A stretch of 33,377 nucleotides of DNA from Clostridia bacterium. GTDB taxonomy: Bacteria; Bacillota_A; Clostridia; Christensenellales; Aristaeellaceae. The notes beneath the pieces are model-generated. The model saw nothing but the letters and a program-made list of their open reading frames with translations, was not told where the DNA came from and searched no databases. The DNA lies in assembly GCA_017430945.1 (NCBI GenBank), contig JAFRMB010000170.1, positions 1 through 33,377 on the forward strand. Direction: 5' to 3'. Shown piece after piece: positions 1 through 7,300 of this stretch. Each line of letters begins with the position of its first letter. Position 1 is the stretch's first letter. A program made the translations under genes and the position numbers.

Positions 1-51
1 ATGATATTTGCAATTCCACTTCGTATGTGCTAAACTATTGTTGTCCTTCAT

Positions 52-119
52 GGACTCTCCTCCTTCGTTTCTTGACTCGGTTGGCAGACCTGTTGTCATT
101 TTACGAAGGAGGTCCCTTT
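52..119 (+). terminator. Possible intrinsic terminator of a gene left of the window
   Basis: A 10-bp inverted repeat (arms 59-68 and 103-112, CCTCCTTCGT / ACGAAGGAGG) with a 34-nt loop is followed by a T-run at 116-120. It could end a plus-strand transcript that starts outside the window. The large loop makes this weak. No convincing gene lies between positions 1 and 337. Confidence 0.3.
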
Positions 120-175
120 TTGTCCATAGCTTAAGCTTTTTTGCCCATCAGCATAGCTGGTGGTTCTCTGTTTTA

Positions 176-218
176 CAAAAGAGATCCCCCGGCATCGTGT
201 GCGCGTTGCCGGGGGATC
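176..218 (-). terminator. Intrinsic terminator for the EcsC-family gene
   Basis: A perfect 12-bp stem (183-194 GATCCCCCGGCA, 207-218 TGCCGGGGGATC) with a 12-nt loop is followed, reading the minus strand, by CTCTTTTG. It lies about 120 bases past the stop of the minus-strand EcsC gene and is the only strong hairpin there. Confidence 0.55.
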
Positions 219-337
219 CCCTCTGTACAGGATCGGTGTATGTGGATATCGGGGCCTTCTGCGTCATCTTCGATCAGCGCTGATGCGACCTCAAAGCTCT
301 CCCCTTTGTCGGGTGTCAATCGTCGAACCCAATGCTG

Positions 338-1375
338 TCATTCATCTTCACAGTCGTTTGTGATATCGATCGCATTGGCCGCCGGATCGACCTCCATGAC
401 AAAATCGCCCTCCATGAACTCCTTGTAGGCACGATTCGCGATGATCCTTGTCTCAGCCAGATCGAAGCCACCACTAATAAGCGCACCAACGACGGGAATC
501 ATTTTGCCGATATTGATGATGCCCTTTTCGCCGAACTTGGTCAAAAGACGGAATCCCACCTTCTGATTGATCTTCGTCAGCGCCTTCCCCGGTATCTTTT
601 TCACAAGTCCCGTCGTCAGTTTGGTCCCCAGTGTTACGCCTGCCTTTTTGATCACCTCGGCAACGCTGACACCAGCCAGACACGCGTAGGTCAGTGTCTG
701 GACCACATCGCTTCTGGAATCGAGGCCTGCCATATAGGCCACGGCTGCAATCATTCTAATCTGAACGTACAGGACGCTTGTGACATTAGCGGGAAGCGTA
801 ACTGGCAAAACAATCATGCCTCCGAAACCGGTGAGGAAGCCGGAAGTCGTGCATTTTACCACAGCGGCGTCGAGCATTTTTCGTGCTGCTGCTTTTTCGT
901 TCGGGCTGTGTTTCAAATAGTCCTCTGAAAAAGCATCTATGGGTTTGCTGACGCCGGGGATGCCGTCAATTGCCCTTGTGTAGATCGTTCCGAGCGCGAT
1001 CATGATGTCTTCCTGATCCACCTTGCCATCCCCATTCAAGTCCGCCCACCGAGTCGATTGGTCTCCGACCTTTTTGACTACACCGCCGACAGTGGACCCA
1101 ACGGTATTGGCCGCCCCGCTCACAGCGGAGCCGACACTGCTGGCCGCATCGCTGACGGCAGAGCCGACACTGTTGGCCGCCTCGCTCACAGCAGAGCCGA
1201 CCGTATTGGCCACACCACTGACGGTTGATCCGACGCTGCTGGCTGCATCGCTGACAACAGTTCCAACGGTATTGGCAGCATCGCTGACAGTCGAACCGAT
1301 CGTGTTGGCCACACCAGCCGCAGCCTTTTGTATGATCCCCAAAGCGCTCGTCAAACCCTTGTTTTTATCAGACAT
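338..1375 (-). CDS. EcsC-family protein with 11-residue repeat array and EF-hand-like loop
   Basis: 345 residues. Residues about 20-96 are seven consecutive 11-residue units of the form SxxAxxVGxxV, low in charge and rich in Ala, Ser, Val and Gly. Residues 112-123 form a dockerin/EF-hand type calcium loop (DLNGDGKVDQED). Residues about 130-330 resemble the EcsC family: small hydrophobic stretches with Gly-rich turns (GFGGM, GLVKKIPGK, IPVVGALISGGFD), a domain named after Bacillus subtilis EcsC whose biochemical role is not established. The C-terminal tail is acidic. No signal peptide is visible, so it is probably cytoplasmic or peripheral to a membrane. An 11-residue period suits an amphipathic 11/3 helix, as in synuclein or LEA proteins, so membrane binding by the repeat is a reasonable inference. 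A purine-rich ribosome site (GAAGGGAAGGG) precedes the ATG. G+C is visibly lower than in the rest of the window, hinting at separate origin. Confidence 0.75.
   Translation of the reverse strand: MSDKNKGLTSALGIIQKAAAGVANTIGSTVSDAANTVGTVVSDAASSVGSTVSGVANTVGSAVSEAANSVGSAVSDAASSVGSAVSGAANTVGSTVGGVVKKVGDQSTRWADLNGDGKVDQEDIMIALGTIYTRAIDGIPGVSKPIDAFSEDYLKHSPNEKAAARKMLDAAVVKCTTSGFLTGFGGMIVLPVTLPANVTSVLYVQIRMIAAVAYMAGLDSRSDVVQTLTYACLAGVSVAEVIKKAGVTLGTKLTTGLVKKIPGKALTKINQKVGFRLLTKFGEKGIINIGKMIPVVGALISGGFDLAETRIIANRAYKEFMEGDFVMEVDPAANAIDITNDCEDE
1088..1318 (-). repeat. Seven tandem 33-bp repeats encoding 11-mers
   Basis: Seven in-frame copies of a 33-bp unit encode residues 20-96 of the EcsC-family protein. 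Units differ by a few bases, mostly silent changes or D/G, A/V and N/S swaps, so the array is fairly young or homogenised. Such arrays can gain or lose units by slippage. There are no spacers, so it is not a CRISPR array. Confidence 0.85.
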
Positions 1376-1624
1376 GGATCACCCTTCCCTTCATTGTTCG
1401 TCGTTCTCAGACTGCATATCGGCTGTTTGGATCAGAAAAAACTGTGGATCATCTGGAGAGGTTCGGCGGCTACATGTCGGCAGCCACGTCCTGAACCTTG
1501 AGCCAAGCAACGAATTGATGCTATTGGCGAAGCTCACCTGTACCCAATTCCTTTGCTCGCAAATGCTATATGGTGGTATGCGAGGGTTTCGTCATCCGTA
1601 CCGGCGGGCATCGCTCGCCACAAT

Positions 1625-2398
1625 TCATCCCGGGATGCCGCGCTGTTCTGACGCAGCGGCATGCCGCGCCATCCACGCCTTCACCGCTTCAACGGCCAGA
1701 TCCAGGTGTCGGACGAAGCAGTGGCCCGCTTCCGGGATCCGGACGAGCTCGCCCTGCCTGTATCCTCCGGCGGTATCGATCCCCACCTGGACGGGCACGG
1801 CCTCGTCCGCGTCCCCGTGGACGACCAGGACGGGCCCGTCGTAGCGGCGGATCGCGTCATCCACGCGGATCGTCTGTGCGACCCGGAAATAGTTGCCGCC
1901 GAGTTCGGTGTCCCAGCACCGCACGCTGTCCGGGATGTGCTCGGGGTCGAAGCGCGCGTCCGCCAGCTCCCCGCTGCGGCAGTTATCCGGGATCATGGCG
2001 GCCGGGGCGAGCAGGATGAGCCCTTTGACGATGTCCCGCTCCATCGCGGCGGCCAGCATGGCCAGCAGGCCGCCCTGTGAATGGCCGCAGAGGTAGATGT
2101 CCTTCGCGAAGTCCAGGCTCCGCGCGTGATCGATCACCGCCAGGGCGTTGCTCATCCACTTGAACAGCGTGTGGTCTCTGAAGCGCCCGTCGCTCTCCCC
2201 GTGGCCGTACAGGTCCACGCGGAGCGTCGCAAGGCCCATCCCGTTCAGCGCCTGCGCGACCGAAACGAGCTGCCGCTCCTCCATGTGCCCCGTAAAGCCG
2301 TGGAAGATGATGACGACGCCCGTGGCGCCGTCCGGCGCGGCGAGCCTGGCGTGCAGGCGGATGCCGTCGTCCATGATGCAGAATCGCGTGTCCTTCAT
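1625..2398 (-). CDS. Alpha/beta hydrolase, feruloyl-esterase/lipase-like
   Basis: 257 residues, a full-length serine hydrolase of the alpha/beta fold. Visible elements: oxyanion-hole segment HGFTGH (33-38), nucleophile elbow GHSQGG with Ser107, acid residue in HGDADEAVP (Asp196 or Asp198) and catalytic His226 in EAGHCF. The DLYGHGESDG segment and overall length match the cinnamoyl/feruloyl-esterase-like hydrolases of gut Clostridia such as Butyrivibrio Est1E. No signal peptide, so it acts in the cytoplasm on an imported ester; the substrate cannot be told from sequence. It follows pta by 82 bases on the same strand with its own ribosome site (AGAGGTGG), so it may be the last gene of a buk-pta-hydrolase unit. 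Confidence 0.85.
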   Translation of the reverse strand: MKDTRFCIMDDGIRLHARLAAPDGATGVVIIFHGFTGHMEERQLVSVAQALNGMGLATLRVDLYGHGESDGRFRDHTLFKWMSNALAVIDHARSLDFAKDIYLCGHSQGGLLAMLAAAMERDIVKGLILLAPAAMIPDNCRSGELADARFDPEHIPDSVRCWDTELGGNYFRVAQTIRVDDAIRRYDGPVLVVHGDADEAVPVQVGIDTAGGYRQGELVRIPEAGHCFVRHLDLAVEAVKAWMARHAAASEQRGIPG

Positions 2399-2480
2399 GG
2401 GTCCACCTCTATCACGTCGCCGATCGCAGCCCGGCCCGGTCCTGCGGCACGCGTCCCGGGTTGGCCTTGTCCGTGCGATG

Positions 2481-3476
2481 TTATTCGCCCGCCTGCACGG
2501 CGGTCAGAGCGATCGTGTTCACGATGTCCTGCACCGAGCAGCCCCGGGACAGGTCGTTGCAGGGCTTGGCGAGCCCCTGCAGCACCGCATAGCACTCCGC
2601 GCCTCCGATGCGCTGCGTCAGCTTATAGCCGATGTTGCCGGCCTGCAGGTCCGGGAATATCAGGACGTTCGCGCGCCCAGCGACGGGGCTTCCCGGCGCC
2701 TTCGACCTGCCGACCTCCGGCACCAGCGCGGCGTCCAGCTGCATCTCGCCGTCCAGGAGCAGTTCAGGCGCCATCTCATGCGCCAGCGCGGTCGCCTTCT
2801 GGACCTTGGCCACCAGCTCGTGCTTCGCGCTGCCCTTCGTGGAGAAGGACAGCATCGCCACCCGGGGCTCCTCGATCCCGCAAAGCACGTGTGCCGTTTC
2901 GGCGGCCGATATCGCGATCTGCGCCAGCTCTTCGGCCGTCGGACAGGGCACGACCACGCAGTCCGCGTAGACCAGCAGCCCGTCCTGCCCCAGGCTCCGG
3001 TTGGGGCAGTTCATCAGGAAGCTGGAGGATACCACGCTGATCCCGGGCTTGGTCTTGATGATCTGCAGCGCGGGACGCAGCATATCCCCGGTGGTGTGCA
3101 CCGCCCCGGAGACCAGGCCGTCCGCATCGCCCAGCTTGACCATCAGCATGCCGTAGTACATGGGATCCGCGGTCAGGCGCGCGGCCTCCTCCCGGCTCAG
3201 CCCCTTCGCCTTGCGCAGTTCAAACAGCGCCTCGGCGTACGCGCCCGCCCTCGGGCTGTCAGACGGATCGACGATATCGATGCCCGCGAGGTCCGCGCCG
3301 CTTTTTTCCGCGACGGCGCCTATCTCCCCGCGGTCGCCCAGAAGCGTGACGCGGGCCAGCCCCTCGTCGCGCACGCGCACCGCGGCCTGAAGGGTGCGCG
3401 GTTCCGCGCCCTCCGGCAGCACGATGTGCTTCGCGTTCCTCCGTGCCTTTTCCCAGACGTATTCGATCATGCTCAT
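2481..3476 (-). CDS. pta: Phosphate acetyltransferase
   Basis: Interconverts acetyl-CoA plus phosphate with acetyl phosphate plus CoA. 331 residues from the chosen start, the usual size for the short single-domain Pta of Firmicutes. Family motifs are all present: LPEGAEPRT near the N-terminus, [16 protein letters not shown] in the middle, [10 protein letters not shown], then [32 protein letters not shown] and, near the C-terminus, [13 protein letters not shown]. These favour the acetyl enzyme over phosphate butyryltransferase. The ATG at 3476 is chosen because GGAGGGGG sits 5-10 bases upstream; an in-frame ATG 48 bases earlier would overlap the butyrate kinase stop and lacks a site. It lies 28 bases after buk, so the two are co-transcribed. 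Confidence 0.9.
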   Translation of the reverse strand: MSMIEYVWEKARRNAKHIVLPEGAEPRTLQAAVRVRDEGLARVTLLGDRGEIGAVAEKSGADLAGIDIVDPSDSPRAGAYAEALFELRKAKGLSREEAARLTADPMYYGMLMVKLGDADGLVSGAVHTTGDMLRPALQIIKTKPGISVVSSSFLMNCPNRSLGQDGLLVYADCVVVPCPTAEELAQIAISAAETAHVLCGIEEPRVAMLSFSTKGSAKHELVAKVQKATALAHEMAPELLLDGEMQLDAALVPEVGRSKAPGSPVAGRANVLIFPDLQAGNIGYKLTQRIGGAECYAVLQGLAKPCNDLSRGCSVQDIVNTIALTAVQAGE

Positions 3477-3504
3477 GATGGTCCCCCTCCCTGTCGCATC
3501 CGGA

Positions 3505-4617
3505 TCAGAATTCCACGCCTTCAAACCCCTGCCAGACCGGCTTGCCGGTATAGGTCATCGCGGTCGCCTGGCCGCGCAGCACCTTCAGCACCGACAGGGC
3601 CATCGCCTCCTGCTCCATTTCGCCGGGATAGACGTGGATCGGGGCGATCCATCCGCAGCGGCCGCGGATGCCCGCGGTGATGTCGTCAAAGCGCATCAGG
3701 CCGCCGGTGAGCAGTATGGCGTCCACCTTTCCGCACAGCACGGCGCTCATCTCGCCGATCATCTTGCAGATCTGGTAGATCATCGTGTTCCACACCAGCG
3801 TCGCCTTCCGGTCGCCCTTCTCGACCAGCGCGTGGATCGCGTCGGAATCCGCGGTGCCGAACAGACTGACGAACCCGCCGGCCCTCGAACACTTCAGCCG
3901 CACCTCGTCGATGGAGTGCGCCTCGATGTAGTCCAGCAGCGCGAGCACCGGCACGCTGCCGATCCGGGTCGGCGTGAACGCACCCTCGCCGTCCGCGCAC
4001 ATGTTGCCGTCGACCATGCGGCCGTGGTCGTGCGCGCTGACCGTGATGCCGCCGTCGATGTGGGCCACGATGAAGTTGCAGTCCTCATAGCGCCGGCCCA
4101 TGGCCTCGGCATGCGCCTCCGCCACGGCCTTCTGGTTCAGCACGTGCGAATGGGAGACGCGATAGACGCCGCGGATGCCCGTCAGCCGGGCATAGTCGCA
4201 GTATTCGTCCACGTTGGTGGGATTGAGCGTGTAGGCGCTGCGATGGAAGGCCAGCGCAAATTTCCAGGCCAGCATGACGCCCAGCTTCGCGGGGTGCTCG
4301 CTGCCGCCGACCGCCGCCTCGGTGTCGTCGTACAGCTTCTGGTCGATCCGGGTCACGCCGCCCGGCTGGGTGCACGCGCTGCCGCCGCGGCCCACGAAGA
4401 CGTCGATCGAGGCGGGGTCCACCTTCTCCTGCTTCAATATGTCCAGGATGACATCGTACCGGAAAGGCACCTGGTCGTTGACGTGGGGATACTGCAGCAG
4501 TATCGGGGCGTCGTGGAAGACGCTCCTTTCGAACAGCGACCTGTCATTTTCAAAAACGCTTATCTTTGTGGAGGTCGAGCCCGGGTTGATGACCAGCAGC
4601 CTGAAGATCTTTTCCAT
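3505..4617 (-). CDS. buk: Butyrate kinase (acetokinase family)
   Basis: 370 residues, family-typical length. It belongs to the ASKHA acetate/butyrate kinase family and transfers phosphate between a short-chain acyl phosphate and ADP, giving ATP and butyrate or a branched acid. Visible motifs: [15 protein letters not shown] (N-terminal phosphate loop), [12 protein letters not shown], the [14 protein letters not shown] segment typical of butyrate kinase, [39 protein letters not shown] and ILLTGGL. The start at 4617 follows AGGACGAGG at good spacing; an ATG 24 bases upstream has no site. The usual partner would be phosphate butyryltransferase, but the next gene reads as phosphate acetyltransferase, so the acyl group handled by the pair is uncertain. 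Confidence 0.9.
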   Translation of the reverse strand: MEKIFRLLVINPGSTSTKISVFENDRSLFERSVFHDAPILLQYPHVNDQVPFRYDVILDILKQEKVDPASIDVFVGRGGSACTQPGGVTRIDQKLYDDTEAAVGGSEHPAKLGVMLAWKFALAFHRSAYTLNPTNVDEYCDYARLTGIRGVYRVSHSHVLNQKAVAEAHAEAMGRRYEDCNFIVAHIDGGITVSAHDHGRMVDGNMCADGEGAFTPTRIGSVPVLALLDYIEAHSIDEVRLKCSRAGGFVSLFGTADSDAIHALVEKGDRKATLVWNTMIYQICKMIGEMSAVLCGKVDAILLTGGLMRFDDITAGIRGRCGWIAPIHVYPGEMEQEAMALSVLKVLRGQATAMTYTGKPVWQGFEGVEF

Positions 4618-4664
4618 GTTTTCGCCTCGTCCTTTGAGCATTTGGATCGCTTTAGCGCGGTGTT

Positions 4665-4693
4665 ATTCTACCATACAGGGGCCTTCGTTTCAA
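4665..4693 (-). promoter_or_regulatory. Sigma-A promoter of buk-pta
   Basis: On the minus strand, TTGAAA (4688-4693), a 17-nt spacer and TAGAAT (4665-4670). It lies about 48 bases upstream of the buk start and past the stop of the DUF362 gene, so buk-pta is likely its own unit. Confidence 0.65.
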
Positions 4694-4773
4694 GTTTTGT
4701 TTTGGTTTCGACGCGGTGCTTCCGAAGCGCTTCCGGCGCCCGGTCCCGCACGGGATCCCGCCCGCGCGATGCT

Positions 4774-5865
4774 TCAGCGCCCGCTTTGATCCTCCCACGC
4801 CAGGTCCTCCAGGGCATCGGCGATCTTCTCCGCGGTCGGCGGGCATCCCATGACGCAGCGGCTCGCGCCCCTGCAGCACTTGCCGATCCCAAGGCCTTCA
4901 AACGTCTTTCCCTGAAACCCCTGTCCGATGCAGATATCCACGTCGCCGCCGCGGCCGGACACGTAGAGGGCGCGCACGAGGCTGGCAAAGCATGCGGAGC
5001 AGGCCCTGTCCTGTTTGACGCGCCTCGTCAGCCGCGCCACCTGGCCGGACGGCTTCGGATAGGACCTGACGGCAGAGGGCGCGTTCAGGTCGACGATGTC
5101 CTCCGGATCGAAGGCGGCGCATCCGCCCCCATACTGCTCCGCCAGGCCGATGTAGCCCACCTGCGCGGTGGACAGGCCCATCAGGCTCGCGCTGTAGGCG
5201 TCGACCTGCACGGCATCGGTGCCCAGGTACATGCGGTCGGTCTCCACGGGCGTGCCGCCCTCCTCGAAGCTCAGATCGCCGCAGATGCTGTCCACGATGA
5301 TGAGCCCCGGCTTCAGAGCCGCGCCGAGCGCGGCGATGGGCCGCGTCAGCCCCATGGCATGGAACCGGCGCTTTTCCCGGTCCGGCAGGCAGCCCTTCAG
5401 GTTCTTGAGGGCGCACGTCATGACCGTCTGGCAATGCCCCTTCAGCACGGGCAGGTCCACCAGTAGCCCGGCGTCCAGCGCGCGGCAGCACACATCGATC
5501 CTGCCGACGGCGGTCTCCACGGCTCGCGCGCCGTCCTTTTTCAGGTCGTAAAAGGGGACGCCGTATTTTTTGCAGACGGCGTCGTAGCCTGCCCGGTGCA
5601 TGGCCTGCATGGTCTCGGCGCCCACCCAGCTGCTTTCGATGACGCTGATGTCCTTCACGCCGTGGTCGCGGAAATACGCGATGGCTCCCGACAGCACGCC
5701 CGCGTGCGTCGTCGCGCCGCCCTCCGGCCGGTCCGCGATGACGAGGTTCGGCTTCAGCGCCACGCTGCCGCCGGCCGGCAGCCGCCGGATGGCATCGGAG
5801 GCCTCGAGCAGCCTGAGCGTCATGTCGTGCGCGTCGCTTCCGTATATCTGATAGATCTTTCCCAT
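4774..5865 (-). CDS. DUF362 domain-containing protein with C-terminal cysteine cluster
   Basis: 363 residues. The core (about 30-250) matches the DUF362 family: VALKPNLVI, THAGVLSGAIAYFRDHGV, VIESSWVGAETMQA, LPVLKGHCQTVMTCALKNLKGCLPD and LIIVDSICGDLSFEEGG. The C-terminal part has clustered cysteines (CSACFASL, then CCRGASRC and CPP), which may hold an Fe-S cluster, though they do not form a standard two-cluster ferredoxin repeat. The biochemical role of the family is unknown; members are common in anaerobes next to redox genes. The ATG follows GAGGTG. It has its own promoter, divergent from the T-box operon. The product was once annotated in related genomes as an iron-sulfur protein, but I would not assign a reaction. 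Confidence 0.8.
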   Translation of the reverse strand: MGKIYQIYGSDAHDMTLRLLEASDAIRRLPAGGSVALKPNLVIADRPEGGATTHAGVLSGAIAYFRDHGVKDISVIESSWVGAETMQAMHRAGYDAVCKKYGVPFYDLKKDGARAVETAVGRIDVCCRALDAGLLVDLPVLKGHCQTVMTCALKNLKGCLPDREKRRFHAMGLTRPIAALGAALKPGLIIVDSICGDLSFEEGGTPVETDRMYLGTDAVQVDAYSASLMGLSTAQVGYIGLAEQYGGGCAAFDPEDIVDLNAPSAVRSYPKPSGQVARLTRRVKQDRACSACFASLVRALYVSGRGGDVDICIGQGFQGKTFEGLGIGKCCRGASRCVMGCPPTAEKIADALEDLAWEDQSGR

Positions 5866-5910
5866 ATCTTACACCTCGCCCTTGTCGGTCGCCGGTCCCG
5901 TGATATGGGG

Positions 5911-5940
5911 AGTATAGCACGGCGGACGGCCGGGCGTCAA
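5911..5940 (-). promoter_or_regulatory. Promoter of the DUF362 gene
   Basis: Minus strand TTGACG (5935-5940), 18-nt spacer, TATACT (5911-5916), about 46 bases upstream of the ATG. It faces away from the T-box operon promoter 55 bases to the right. Confidence 0.65.
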
Positions 5941-5995
5941 CTCGTCCCCGGCGCGGCGGCCGGCGCGCATAGCATCGATTTAACATGTTAAGGCA

Positions 5996-6024
5996 TTGAC
6001 ACGCACGCGTCGACACGCTATAAT
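5996..6024 (+). promoter_or_regulatory. Consensus sigma-A promoter of the T-box operon
   Basis: Perfect consensus boxes: TTGACA at 5996-6001, exactly 17 nt, TATAAT at 6019-6024. Transcription should start near 6031. The promoter is strong, so control is expected to act after initiation through the T-box leader. Confidence 0.92.
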
Positions 6025-6030
6025 AGCGAA

Positions 6031-6300
6031 AACCGATGAGAGAGAGCAAGTAGCTGTCGTCAATCCTCGAAGAGAGCCGCGGGCGGTGGGATCGCGGCAG
6101 GGGCGGCTGCAGTGAATGGACTCTCGAGGGCGAGCGGAAAACCTTCGGGTTGTGTATGCGAGACGGAGCGGGCACTTCGTTAACAACGGCCGGCATATGA
6201 AAGTATGCGCAGAGTGGGCGCGGATGACGCGTCAAGCCGGATGGCACCGCAGGTGTATCATACCTGTTCCAGCAAACGTCGCTGGAACGGGTTTTTTGTT
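6031..6300 (+). ncRNA. T-box leader, tryptophan (UGG) specifier
   Basis: A leader RNA that senses uncharged tRNA and controls read-through of the terminator. Stem I is closed by GAGAG repeats at 6038-6046 pairing with CTCTC at 6121-6125. The 5' side has the AGTA loop-E motif (6049-6052). The 3' side of the specifier loop reads GAA-TGG-A, placing the specifier TGG (Trp) at 6117-6119 with the usual following A. The T-box core TGGCACCGC is at 6242-6250. Its UGGC should pair with a tRNA ending GCCA, and bacterial tRNA-Trp has G at position 73, which agrees. A terminator hairpin with six T follows. The read-out is raised expression when charged tRNA-Trp is scarce. The downstream TrpXYZ-type importer fits. 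Confidence 0.93.
6263..6297 (+). terminator. T-box regulated terminator
   Basis: An 11-bp stem (6263-6273 with 6281-6291, core GTTCCAGC/GCTGGAAC), 7-nt loop, then TTTTTT at 6292-6297. Its 5' arm overlaps the sequence that the T-box would use to form the antiterminator. Confidence 0.9.
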
Positions 6301-6319
6301 TGAAAGGAGCGTGAGCTTT

Positions 6320-7252
6320 GTGAGCACGAAGATCGCCGTCATCGGCGCGGGCCACGTCGGATCCCACGTGGCGCGGGCGCTCGCCGCGGGGTGCGTCGCC
6401 GATGAGATCGTACTCATCGACGTGATCGCGGACAAGGCTGCAGCGCAGGCCGCGGACGTTTCCGACGCGCTGAGCTTTCCCGCCGCCGGGCCGATCGTGC
6501 GCGCGGGGGATCATGCCGAGTGCGCCGACGCGGACATCACGGTCGTCGCCATCGGCAAGCCCAGGGAACCGGGGCAAACCCGGCTCGACCTCCTGGGGGA
6601 CTCCGTCCGCATGGCGCACGGGCTGGCGGGCCAGCTTCGTCCGAAGGGCGTCGGCGGGCTGCTCGTCAGCATCACCAACCCCTGCGACATCATCGCCGGA
6701 TGCCTGAGACATCTGCTGGGCATGGACCGCTTCCGCGCGTTCGGCACGGGCACCCTGCTGGATACGGCGCGCCTGAGGCGCGTGCTCTCCGAGCAGACCG
6801 GCGTGCCGCGCGGGAGCATCGAAGCCTGCGTGCTGGGCGAGCACGGCGATTCCTCGATGATCCCCTTCTCGGCGCTGCGCATCGACGGACGGCCCGCGTC
6901 CGACGCGCCCGGCTTCGACCCCGCGCAGGCGCTGGCGCGCACCCACGCGATCGGCATGGACATCATCGAGGGCAAGGGCTCCACGGAATTCGGCATCGGC
7001 CAGGCGACCGCCTTCCTGTGCCGCGCCATCCTGACCGACGCGCACCTCACGCTTCCGCTCTCGGTGACGCTGGACGGCGAATACGGCCTGAGCGGCATCA
7101 ACTGCGGCGCGCCCTGCGTCATCGGGCGCAACGGCATCGAGCGGATCGTGGAATTGACGATGACGGAAGATGAACGCAAAGCGCTGCTCGCCTCGGCGGC
7201 AGTTCTTGACAGGCACGCGCGCCTCGCGGACCAGATCCTCGCGGCGTTGTAG
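6320..7252 (+). CDS. L-lactate/malate dehydrogenase family 2-hydroxyacid dehydrogenase
   Basis: 310 residues; NAD-dependent interconversion of a 2-keto acid and its L-2-hydroxy acid. Rossmann motif GAGHVG (9-14), Asp34 for NAD ribose, catalytic Asp148 and Arg151 in LDTAR, His175 in GEHGDS and Arg88 in PGQTR are all present. The residue at canonical position 102 is Arg82 (KPREPGQTR), where lactate dehydrogenases have Gln; Arg here is the malate dehydrogenase signature, and the single Gln102Arg change is known to turn a Bacillus lactate dehydrogenase into a malate dehydrogenase. Specificity is therefore open: lactate, malate or, from its place in a Trp-T-box operon, an aromatic keto acid. Start: the GTG at 6320 is 10 bases after AAAGGAG; the ATG at 6116 lies inside the T-box specifier loop and is not a start. 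Confidence 0.88.
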   Translation: MSTKIAVIGAGHVGSHVARALAAGCVADEIVLIDVIADKAAAQAADVSDALSFPAAGPIVRAGDHAECADADITVVAIGKPREPGQTRLDLLGDSVRMAHGLAGQLRPKGVGGLLVSITNPCDIIAGCLRHLLGMDRFRAFGTGTLLDTARLRRVLSEQTGVPRGSIEACVLGEHGDSSMIPFSALRIDGRPASDAPGFDPAQALARTHAIGMDIIEGKGSTEFGIGQATAFLCRAILTDAHLTLPLSVTLDGEYGLSGINCGAPCVIGRNGIERIVELTMTEDERKALLASAAVLDRHARLADQILAAL

Positions 7253-7300
7253 CACAGCGACCGACCACGTTGACCGACCACGTTAAAGGAGGCAATCATC

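Noticed and set aside
1088..1318. Possible CRISPR array
   Set aside because: Repeats of 33 bp are contiguous with no spacers and encode in-frame protein repeats.
6116..6319. Upstream ATG that would extend the dehydrogenase by 68 residues
   Set aside because: The ATG lies in the T-box specifier loop and the reading frame runs through the terminator. The GTG at 6320 has a ribosome site and gives the family length.
4898..7255. 785-residue minus-strand ORF across the T-box and dehydrogenase
   Set aside because: It overlaps two well-supported genes and the T-box, has no family motif and is rich in Arg, Ala and Gly as expected for an antisense shadow in high-G+C DNA.
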